A DNA stretch of 41,131 nt, from NCBI GenBank assembly GCA_943332105.1, contig CALQOD010000014.1, forward strand, positions 1 through 41,131, read 5' to 3'. This DNA is from Chitinophaga pinensis (lineage in GTDB: Bacteria > Bacteroidota > Bacteroidia > AKYH767-A > OLB10). Below are positions 16,130 through 23,584 of this stretch, in pieces; position 1 is the stretch's first letter, and the number at the start of each line of letters is the position of its first letter. The position numbers and the translations under genes are program-made. The notes under the pieces are model-generated. The model was given only the letters and a program-made list of their open reading frames with translations. It did not search any database and was not told where the DNA came from.

Positions 16130-16564
16130 TTATTTTTTTCCTGTCGAACCAAAGCCGCCATCACCGCGTTCTGTTTCTTTTAATTCGTTAACACTGTTCC
16201 ATTCAATACGGGCATGTGCTGCTATTACCATCTGGGCAATTCGTTCCCCGTCTTTAATTTCAAAATCCTCTGCTCCCTGATTAATCAATAATACTTTAAC
16301 TTCTCCTCTATAATCAGCGTCAATTGTGCCTGGGCTATTTAACACTGTAATACCATGCTTAAAGGCTAACCCACTGCGCGGTCTTATTTGAGCTTCATAT
16401 CCTTCGGGAAGTGCAATAAAAAGTCCTGTTGGTACCAACAAGCGCTCGCCTGATTTTAATAAAAGGCCTTCTGATAAATTGGCTCTTAAGTCCATACCTG
16501 CCGATGCCACTGTTTCGTAGGCTGGCAAAACATGTTTCGATTGATTAATAATATTGATCTTCAT
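16130..16564 (-). CDS. dut: dUTP diphosphatase
   Basis: The enzyme hydrolyses dUTP to dUMP and PPi, keeping uracil out of DNA and feeding thymidylate synthesis. It has 144 residues, and all five trimeric dUTPase motifs are present: [43 protein letters not shown] and [11 protein letters not shown]. It is first in the five-gene minus-strand operon ending with the EnvC-like gene. A TATTTTCG box at 16580-16587 (7/8 match to TAnnTTTG) lies about 16 bp before the ATG and may be the operon promoter. Confidence 0.97.
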   Translation of the reverse strand: MKINIINQSKHVLPAYETVASAGMDLRANLSEGLLLKSGERLLVPTGLFIALPEGYEAQIRPRSGLAFKHGITVLNSPGTIDADYRGEVKVLLINQGAEDFEIKDGERIAQMVIAAHARIEWNSVNELKETERGDGGFGSTGKK

Positions 16565-16579
16565 TCGCTAAAACTAAGG

Positions 16580-16587
16580 CGAAAATA
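16580..16587 (-). promoter_or_regulatory. Possible -7 box of the dut operon
   Basis: TATTTTCG on the minus strand differs from TAnnTTTG at one position and is suitably spaced before dut. It is weak evidence on its own. Confidence 0.35.
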
Positions 16588-16766
16588 CTCCATAAATCAT
16601 TAAAATTTACCTTTTATAATTACTATTTTAACCGATGAAGTGTTGATATCATCAATATTTTTACTTCTTTGATGTAAGGAATTTAATAAAGGAACGACTA
16701 AACATAAAAAAGTGCTGATTGTTATGCATTCAAGACTATCTATCGAACCTTTTAAAAAACACAGTT

Positions 16767-17318
16767 ATGAAAACACGAAGCGCCTTTTTTACTATGCTAA
16801 TAGTATCTTTATTTTCCTTCGGATGCAGTTCTCAAGCACAAAAATCAAACTCACAAAATCAAAACGATAAGAAAATGGAAACCACGAATCAAAAAAATCC
16901 TTACTACTCTAGAACCGACACAAGCGCATTGAATGTATCCGATGAAGATTGGAAAAAAGTATTGCCTGAAGATGTTTATTATATCGCACGCAATAAAGAA
17001 ACGGAACGAGCATTCACAGGGAAGTATTGGGACTTTGAAGGTAACGGAACCTACTATTGCGCATGCTGTGGGAACGCACTATTTAAATCGGATGCTAAGT
17101 TCGCAAGCTCTTGCGGATGGCCAAGTTTTTTTGAAGCCTTACGACCTAACAGCGTGATTTATATAGACGATACTTCTTATGGAATGAGCAGAATAGAAGT
17201 TCTTTGTGGTAGATGCAATGGTCATTTAGGGCATATTTTTGATGATGGCCCTGCTCCAACGTACAAGCGTTTTTGTATGAATTCGTTGGTGCTCGACTTT
17301 GAACCAGACAGGAAATAG
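16767..17318 (+). CDS. msrB: Peptide-methionine (R)-S-oxide reductase, lipoprotein form
   Basis: The protein has 183 residues with the ATG at 16767. The track's earlier start adds 16 residues before a clear signal, MKTRSAFFTMLIVSLFSFGC. The lipobox SFGC|SS predicts export and lipid anchoring, so it repairs oxidised methionine in periplasmic or surface proteins. The MsrB domain (about residues 55-183) has YYCACCGNALF and CGRCNGHLGHIFDDGP (the two zinc CxxC pairs), SSCGWPSF and the catalytic RFCMNS. The reductant partner is not visible. An intrinsic terminator follows the gene. Confidence 0.95.
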   Translation: MKTRSAFFTMLIVSLFSFGCSSQAQKSNSQNQNDKKMETTNQKNPYYSRTDTSALNVSDEDWKKVLPEDVYYIARNKETERAFTGKYWDFEGNGTYYCACCGNALFKSDAKFASSCGWPSFFEALRPNSVIYIDDTSYGMSRIEVLCGRCNGHLGHIFDDGPAPTYKRFCMNSLVLDFEPDRK

Positions 17319-17340
17319 TACATCTGTTCAATCATTTAGC

Positions 17341-17371
17341 AAGTCCCGGGGTTAACACTCGGGACTTTTTT
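17341..17371 (+). terminator. Intrinsic terminator after msrB
   Basis: AAGTCCCG (17341-17348) and CGGGACTT (17360-17367) form a perfect 8-bp stem around an 11-base loop, followed by a run of T ending at 17371. Confidence 0.88.
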
Positions 17372-17400
17372 ATTGGCTTTCGAGCAACCTTTTAAAAACA

Positions 17401-17529
17401 ATGCAGTATAACGGCCCTAGAGAATCAGATAATATCGATAGCGTTATGTTAATATCAGGAAAAACACTCATTAAAATTGGAATAATCGTATTAACCGCAT
17501 TAATAATATTACTCCTTATAAATCCATAA
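17401..17529 (+). CDS. 42-residue single-pass membrane microprotein
   Basis: This ORF is too short for the track. It starts at an ATG and runs 42 codons: a polar N-terminus (MQYNGPRESDNIDSVMLISG), then one continuous hydrophobic helix (LIKIGIIVLTALIILLLINP) and a stop. It begins 30 bp after the msrB terminator and ends 19 bp before the BY-kinase-like gene, so it probably shares that gene's transcript. The sequence before its ATG (AACCTTTTAAAAACA) resembles that before msrB (AACCTTTTAAAAAACA), hinting at a common leader or promoter motif. No family is recognised. It may be a partner of the membrane kinase. Confidence 0.5.
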   Translation: MQYNGPRESDNIDSVMLISGKTLIKIGIIVLTALIILLLINP

Positions 17530-17548
17530 GCGAATAGCAAAATTTGTT

Positions 17549-19801
17549 ATGAAAACGATAAAAAATTATTGGAAGGTAATCTCAACAAAATGGCATTGGA
17601 TGTTGTTTACAATGATCTCAGTATTTGTTGTGGCTGGCTTTTATTTATTTGTTAAACCAACAGTTTATCAATCAACAGCAGTTGTAAAAATTGATTTGCT
17701 TAATCAGTCGGTTAATAGCAATGTAACCGCTAAAGATATTTCTGCGGAGGTAGAAACCATCAAATCAAAAGCCTTATTTGAGAAAGCCCTTGCAAAAACA
17801 AACTTTAGTGTTTCCTATTTTATAAAGGGCAATTTCAGAAACACGGAGATTTTTAATCATGCACCTTTCACGGTAGATAGTTTAATTACTAACCCGGGAT
17901 TTGACAAGCGCACATATTGCTTTCAGTATGTAGATGCTAATCATTATTCAGTAATATATTCAACGGCCACAACGGATAAAACAATCGTCGGAACTTTTGG
18001 TAAGCAAATAAAGGATGATGGATGTTCTTTCACAGTCAATAAATCGAACAACAAAAATTATTTTAATGATTATGATTGGGGATTTAGTCTGTATTCGTTT
18101 GCGGCATTAACAAAGGAACTTTATAATTCCAATTATAAGGTTTTAACAACTACAGACCGTCCAAATGCGAACGTAGTTAAAGTAAGCTATACGCATTCAG
18201 TTCCTGAGAAAGCAAGTGTATTGGTCAACGCAATTGTAAATACGTATATAGATCAAATCAATAACGATAATCATTCGTATGCAAATAATACAAATGAATA
18301 TCTGGATGATCAGCTGGCAGATTACGCAGAAAAATTACATCAATCTACAAAACAGATAAATCAGTTTAAGTCGAAAAATGATTTTATGGATTTGTATCAG
18401 ACGTCTGATGCAACATATAAAACTTTAGGAGCGCTTGAAGTACAAAATGTAGATATTAATTTAAAGCTAACATCACTTGATCGGTTAAGTGAATATTTGC
18501 GTCATTCTTCTTCGGATAGTTATATTGCACCAGATTTAGATGAGATAAAAAATAATGCCTTTGGGGAAGCTATTAATCGATTTAATCAAAATTTAAGAGA
18601 TAAAAAAAGAGTTACTGCAGCAGGAAGTAATAAAGAACAGCTTGCAGAAATAGAAAACGATATTGATGCAGAGCGGACGTTTTTAGTAGAAAGCGTAAAC
18701 AACACCAGAAAAAAACTAATACTTCAAAAGCAAACAATTAGTTCTTCAATTAATACCGAAAGAGCATCGGTAGGCGAACTTCCGAATAAGCAAAGCAAAT
18801 TACAAGAGATAAGTCGTGATTATTATTTGAACGAAAGAATTTATAATTTTTTGGCTGATAAAAAAGCGCAGTTGGTTGTTTTACAAAACCCATTTGAGCT
18901 AACTAATAAATTTATTGAAAGTGCAGAACCTGCATTCTACCCTGAAGAAAAAACATCTCCTCTGTTTTTTATTTTAGTTTTAGCGATAGCATTTGTTTTC
19001 GGATCTGTTATTGCGTGTGTGGCATACGCAAAACGCAAGATTCATTCGCCGGCCGATTTGCGCGATCAGAAATCTATACCATTTATCGGACAAATTGAAA
19101 TACTACAAGATATAAAAGGGGCTTATCAATCATTTACCGCATTGTCTACAAAAATTCAATGCAATTTAGATGAAGGGAAACATCAGATAATAACGGTTAC
19201 TAGTAGCCGTAAAGGAGAAGGTAAAACATTTATTGCATCCCATATAGCGAGAACATTAGCAGCGCAAAATAAAAAGGTATTGTTAATTGATGCTAATACT
19301 TTTAATCCGAAGGTGCATGAGCTTTTTTCAATGGAACAAGAAAATGGATTAACGGATTATTATAGCAATAAAGCAACAATTAGCGATTGCATACACACTA
19401 CCTCTATTGACCAGTTAGATATTCTGCCTGCAGGCTTAGACACTAACCCTGTTAGTCATTTAATTTCTTCTGATAAAACAAAATCATTATTAGATCAACT
19501 ATCGCCTCAATACGACGCTATTGTAATTGATACACCTGAAGTGGAGGAGCATATTGATGCGATTCCGTTTATGAAGTGGAGTGATTTAAATTTATTTGTT
19601 GTAAAATCGGATACACAACGCGCAGAGCTGATCAAGCATGCCGAAATATTAAAAGAGGAGTACCGATTAAAAGAAGTAAAATTCTTATTAAATGCTATCA
19701 AGAAAAACCGTAATCATATCGGCTTTATGCGCAATAACAAAGAATATAAAATAAAAGGCAACAAGTATATTCCTAGAATCGCAAATTTATTTGTTTGGTA
19801 A
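17549..19801 (+). CDS. Wzz/BY-kinase-like polysaccharide co-polymerase protein
   Basis: The protein has 750 residues. A Wzz-type membrane domain opens with a TM helix (about 18-36) and VYQSTAVVKIDLLNQSVNSN. A long periplasmic coiled-coil region follows, with the GNVR-like LQEISRDYYLNERIYNFLAD near residue 420, and a second TM helix (about 470-493). A cytoplasmic P-loop domain then has SRKGEGKTFIASHIARTLA, LLIDANTFNP and AIVIDTPEV. The family controls exopolysaccharide chain length and autophosphorylates on a C-terminal tyrosine cluster. Here only two tyrosines (KEYKIKGNKYIP) are at the tail, and Walker A' has Asn where Asp is usual. No polysaccharide export or glycosyltransferase genes are adjacent. 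Confidence 0.88.
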   Translation: MKTIKNYWKVISTKWHWMLFTMISVFVVAGFYLFVKPTVYQSTAVVKIDLLNQSVNSNVTAKDISAEVETIKSKALFEKALAKTNFSVSYFIKGNFRNTEIFNHAPFTVDSLITNPGFDKRTYCFQYVDANHYSVIYSTATTDKTIVGTFGKQIKDDGCSFTVNKSNNKNYFNDYDWGFSLYSFAALTKELYNSNYKVLTTTDRPNANVVKVSYTHSVPEKASVLVNAIVNTYIDQINNDNHSYANNTNEYLDDQLADYAEKLHQSTKQINQFKSKNDFMDLYQTSDATYKTLGALEVQNVDINLKLTSLDRLSEYLRHSSSDSYIAPDLDEIKNNAFGEAINRFNQNLRDKKRVTAAGSNKEQLAEIENDIDAERTFLVESVNNTRKKLILQKQTISSSINTERASVGELPNKQSKLQEISRDYYLNERIYNFLADKKAQLVVLQNPFELTNKFIESAEPAFYPEEKTSPLFFILVLAIAFVFGSVIACVAYAKRKIHSPADLRDQKSIPFIGQIEILQDIKGAYQSFTALSTKIQCNLDEGKHQIITVTSSRKGEGKTFIASHIARTLAAQNKKVLLIDANTFNPKVHELFSMEQENGLTDYYSNKATISDCIHTTSIDQLDILPAGLDTNPVSHLISSDKTKSLLDQLSPQYDAIVIDTPEVEEHIDAIPFMKWSDLNLFVVKSDTQRAELIKHAEILKEEYRLKEVKFLLNAIKKNRNHIGFMRNNKEYKIKGNKYIPRIANLFVW

Positions 19802-19802
19802 A

Positions 19803-20531
19803 ATGGCAACTGACTCACTTAATTATAATATTATCAAGTCCGGCTATATGCGCCGTCCTTATAAAAATGTGAAAGCCTATCATACAGCAACAAGTATTAA
19901 AGGAACCACACTAAGCAAACGTAAATTAACAAATAATCTTTTAATTCGTTTATTTTCTGTTTATAATAATACAAATGAATCAAGCCAGGTTAGAGATACA
20001 TTTGTATTTAAGTTTTTGAAACAAAATGTAAAATTTTGTCTTGCAGAAAAAGACATAAGTGGGCAAATATGGGATGAAGAGTACTTAAATAAATTTAATG
20101 TCTTCAACAATTGCTTTAATAAATTGTCGAAGGAGCAATCAATATTAGTTGCCGAAACAGTAAACTCAATTTTTGCTATACCAGCATATATTAATTCTCA
20201 AACATTATTTCTTAATAAATGGGAAGTGGAAGGCGGTAAAATGCCTTTGCTTCTTGATCTAATCCATAATATTTACATTGCTGGAGTATATTATCCAACT
20301 GATTTTGCAAAGCAATATAATTTTGATAGCTTATTTTATCAAGCGTTGCCATTATACAAGGAAATGATAAATAAATTCGCTATCGATTTTGAATTGAATG
20401 AGAAAATTTATGTCCTGTACAATCTTAGTTTTTATTATAAAGGAAAAGCGGCAGCTTTAAATTTTAGCGATGTTGAATTAGTTTATTATAGTCGATTACA
20501 AAGTCGTTTAATCGACCTTTTTGATCTGTAA
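19803..20531 (+). CDS. Hypothetical protein coupled to the BY-kinase gene
   Basis: The protein has 242 residues. I prefer the ATG at 19803, one base after the kinase stop, to the track's TTG at 19791. It has no signal peptide or TM helix and looks like an all-helical soluble cytoplasmic protein with aromatic-rich helices (SLFYQALPLYKEMINKFAID, IYVLYNLSFYYKGKAAAL). Residues 1-60 are basic. I do not recognise a family. Its position tight against the kinase-like gene suggests a functional link, for example as a regulator or substrate, but this is inference. Confidence 0.7.
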   Translation: MATDSLNYNIIKSGYMRRPYKNVKAYHTATSIKGTTLSKRKLTNNLLIRLFSVYNNTNESSQVRDTFVFKFLKQNVKFCLAEKDISGQIWDEEYLNKFNVFNNCFNKLSKEQSILVAETVNSIFAIPAYINSQTLFLNKWEVEGGKMPLLLDLIHNIYIAGVYYPTDFAKQYNFDSLFYQALPLYKEMINKFAIDFELNEKIYVLYNLSFYYKGKAAALNFSDVELVYYSRLQSRLIDLFDL

Positions 20532-20597
20532 GATTTTCTACTATTTATTGATAAAACACACATTTTTTTACCTAAAAGGCAAACCTATTTTTTTTAG

Positions 20598-20615
20598 ATG
20601 CGTTAAAAAACGCAT
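20598..20615 (+). promoter_or_regulatory. Hairpin directly before the start codon of the NHL/T9SS gene
   Basis: ATGCGTT (20598-20604) pairs perfectly with AACGCAT (20609-20615) around AAAA and ends two bases before the ATG at 20618. Bacteroidota leaders are normally AU-rich and unstructured here, so this stem could impede or regulate initiation. Confidence 0.5.
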
Positions 20616-20617
20616 TC

Positions 20618-23584
20618 ATGAATTATTTTATTTACATACCCAAATTAAAATTTTCACTTGCTGTATTTGTTGCAATGGTATTTTTAAATATTACCATTAG
20701 CAGAGCACAGTCGGTTGTTACTTATTCAGGACAAGCACTATCATCTGGTCTTGTTAATAGTTCACTTAATAATTCACGTTTCAACGAGCCACAAGGAATT
20801 GTTTCGGATGTGATTGGAAATATTTTTATAGCCGATCGATTGAATAATGTAATTCGTAAGATTTCTGTAAATGGGGTTGTTTCTACCTATGCTGGCACAG
20901 GACAAGCAGGAAGTTTTGATGGTCTAGCTCAGCAAGCAACATTTAATGAGCCTTGGGGAATTACAGCCGATACTTTAGGTAATTTATACATAGCAGATAC
21001 GAAGAGCTATAAGATTAGAAAAATTGATACAAACGGGAATGTAACTACTATTGCAGGTACAGGAATTTTTGGAACTACCAATGGAACAACAAATGTTGCA
21101 AAATTTGGATTTACTACAGGGATTGCTGTTACGAAAGATGGAAGTATTATTTACGCGTGCGATTATAATACACATGTGATTCGTAAAATTGCAAATGGCA
21201 ATGTATCTAATCTAGCTGGTACTGTTTATTTATCAGGCGCCAATGATGGTCCTGGAGTTAGTGCTTCCTTTAATCACCCATACGGAATTCATTTATTAAA
21301 TAACGGCGATTTATTAGTTACTGATGAATGGAATAATACGTTAAGAAAACTTACGCCGTTAGGTTATACATCAACATTTGCTGGTAGTGGTTTAATGGGA
21401 AGTGCAGATGGCGGTTCATTAATATCAAGTTTTAATTATCCTTGGGGCGTTACTTCGGATACGTTAGGCAACATTTTTATATTAGATGGTTATAATTTTA
21501 CAATTCGTAAAATTAATCCAGCAGGACAAGTTTCTACATATGCAGGAAACGTAGGTGTTGCTGGTAGTGCTGATGGTAACGGTTCATCGGCAACATTTAA
21601 TAATGCAGCAGGCATCTGTTATAATCGTACGGATAAATCGTTATATGTAGCCGATACTAAAAACCATACAATTCGTAAAATTTCTTTTGTTTCCGCTATT
21701 GTTTTGAATGCAACTATTAATGGCGCTAATTCAGCAACAGTATGTAATGGAGATACAATAACTATTGTTGTTTCTCCTGCGGGATTAACAGGGTATAGTG
21801 TATATGATAATGGAATAGTGGTGGGAACCTCCCCTTCTGCTTCAGTAAAAGTTTCAGGATTAATTGCAGGAAATCATTCACTAATTGCAAAAGCTTTTGA
21901 TACTAACGGGGCTGTAGCTACTTCAAATAACATTTCAATCAATGTAACTAACCCTTTTATACCACAAGTCACATATTCTGGAGGAGCCGCTATTTGTAAT
22001 GGTGATTCATTAAAGTTATCAGCAACAAGCGGTATTTCTTATGTATGGTCTGGCGGACAAACCACAAAAGATATTTATGTACAAACTACTGGAAACTATT
22101 CCGTTCAGGTAACAAACAATAATGGTTGTCGTGGTCTATCAGCTCCAACTACAATCACTATACTTCCATTGCCAGATACTACAATTACTTCTTCTAAAGG
22201 AGTAATAATTTGTCCGAATGATTCAACAGTTTTAACAGCAATAGGCGGTGTTTCTTGGAATTGGTCATGCGGATTAGTAACACAAACTGTGCGTGTACCT
22301 GCTGGTAATTTTCAGGTGACTATTACTGGGACAAACGGATGTAAAGCAACATCAGCAAATAAAATTATCTCAAATTATAATGTAGCGCCAGTAAACGTTT
22401 CTCCTGCGGGAAGTGTCACAATCTTGCAAAACGATTCTATTCTGTTAACAGCAAGTGGAGGCTCAACTTATCTTTGGTCAAACGGACAAACAGGGGCTTC
22501 TATTTATGTACATACTTCTGGAAGTTATAGCGTGAGTGCTGTAAATAGTAACGGCTGTAATGTAAGTTCTTCTGTTGTAAATGTTACTGCTATAAATGCA
22601 AGTAATATGATTTCTGTTACAGGAACAAACGCATTTTGTGAGGGGTCAAGCACAGTGCTTACATCGTATTTCGCAAACGGAAATCAATGGTATCGAAACA
22701 ATTCTGTTATAAACGGACAAACACAAAATACACTAACGGTAACGCAGCAGGGCTATTATAAAGTAAAAGTAACAACTGCTAGTAATTCATTTTATTCTGA
22801 TTCAGTATTTATTCAAGTATATCCATCTGCGCAGCTTCCAACACTAAATGATACTGCTGTTTGTAAAGGAAGTAATTTGCAAATCACAGTTGCAGGAAGT
22901 AACACATTTAAATGGTTTAACGAAATCACAGGTGGAACGGCTATCGCTAACGGAAACTCATATACTCAAAACAACGTAGTTACTCCTTTTACTGTTTATC
23001 TGGATGCAATTACAAGCAATGGTTGTTATACAACTGTTAGAAAACCAATTCAGGTTAATGTTAACCCGCTTCCAACAGTTGATTTTACACAAGAAGTAGA
23101 GATGAATAATGGAAGTTATATCACAACGTTTAATTCATCTTGTAGTGGAGCTGATATGTATAGCTGGAACTTTAATGGAATGGATACTTCCAATCTTCAA
23201 AATCCGGAATACACCTTTACTATGAATGGTGTATATACTATCGTGTTAGTAGCATTAAATTCACTAACTGGTTGTAGTAATTCTATTCAAAAGAATGTCG
23301 ACATTCATGTAACAACAGACTTATTTGTTCCAACCACATTTACTCCAAACAATGATGGAAAGAATGATATTTTCAGAGTAAGAGGAAGCGAAGTGATTGT
23401 GGAAGACATGTTGATTTTTAATCAATGGGGAAAAGCAGTGTATCATGCCAATGCATCTAATCCTACTTGGGATGGATCATCAAATGGAGAAGTTGCAAAT
23501 AATGGTACCTACGTCTATAAAATAAAATTAATCGACGCTGGTATACCGAAAGAATTAAAAGGTAGCATCACATTAATAAAATGA
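20618..23584 (+). CDS. Secreted NHL-propeller protein with T9SS type B (gliding-associated) C-terminal domain
   Basis: The protein has 988 residues. After a signal peptide (NITISRAQ) come six NHL-type repeats (about residues 50-355), each ending in an IRKI-like strand (NNVIRKIS, YKIRKID, HTIRKIS), so a six-bladed beta-propeller is likely. Ig-like or SprB-type modules follow, with SYVWSGGQTTKDIYVQTTGN and TYLWSNGQTGASIYVHTSG. A PKD-like domain (PTVDFTQEVEMNNG) precedes the type B sorting domain, FTPNNDGKNDIFRVRG to the end (about 905-988). Type B substrates are exported by the T9SS and held by PorP/SprF partners. The PorP/SprF gene overlaps this one by 4 bp (ATGA). Confidence 0.93.
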   Translation: MNYFIYIPKLKFSLAVFVAMVFLNITISRAQSVVTYSGQALSSGLVNSSLNNSRFNEPQGIVSDVIGNIFIADRLNNVIRKISVNGVVSTYAGTGQAGSFDGLAQQATFNEPWGITADTLGNLYIADTKSYKIRKIDTNGNVTTIAGTGIFGTTNGTTNVAKFGFTTGIAVTKDGSIIYACDYNTHVIRKIANGNVSNLAGTVYLSGANDGPGVSASFNHPYGIHLLNNGDLLVTDEWNNTLRKLTPLGYTSTFAGSGLMGSADGGSLISSFNYPWGVTSDTLGNIFILDGYNFTIRKINPAGQVSTYAGNVGVAGSADGNGSSATFNNAAGICYNRTDKSLYVADTKNHTIRKISFVSAIVLNATINGANSATVCNGDTITIVVSPAGLTGYSVYDNGIVVGTSPSASVKVSGLIAGNHSLIAKAFDTNGAVATSNNISINVTNPFIPQVTYSGGAAICNGDSLKLSATSGISYVWSGGQTTKDIYVQTTGNYSVQVTNNNGCRGLSAPTTITILPLPDTTITSSKGVIICPNDSTVLTAIGGVSWNWSCGLVTQTVRVPAGNFQVTITGTNGCKATSANKIISNYNVAPVNVSPAGSVTILQNDSILLTASGGSTYLWSNGQTGASIYVHTSGSYSVSAVNSNGCNVSSSVVNVTAINASNMISVTGTNAFCEGSSTVLTSYFANGNQWYRNNSVINGQTQNTLTVTQQGYYKVKVTTASNSFYSDSVFIQVYPSAQLPTLNDTAVCKGSNLQITVAGSNTFKWFNEITGGTAIANGNSYTQNNVVTPFTVYLDAITSNGCYTTVRKPIQVNVNPLPTVDFTQEVEMNNGSYITTFNSSCSGADMYSWNFNGMDTSNLQNPEYTFTMNGVYTIVLVALNSLTGCSNSIQKNVDIHVTTDLFVPTTFTPNNDGKNDIFRVRGSEVIVEDMLIFNQWGKAVYHANASNPTWDGSSNGEVANNGTYVYKIKLIDAGIPKELKGSITLIK

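Noticed and set aside
19791-19802. TTG start for the protein after the BY-kinase
   Set aside because: An ATG four codons later, one base after the kinase stop, is the simpler start.
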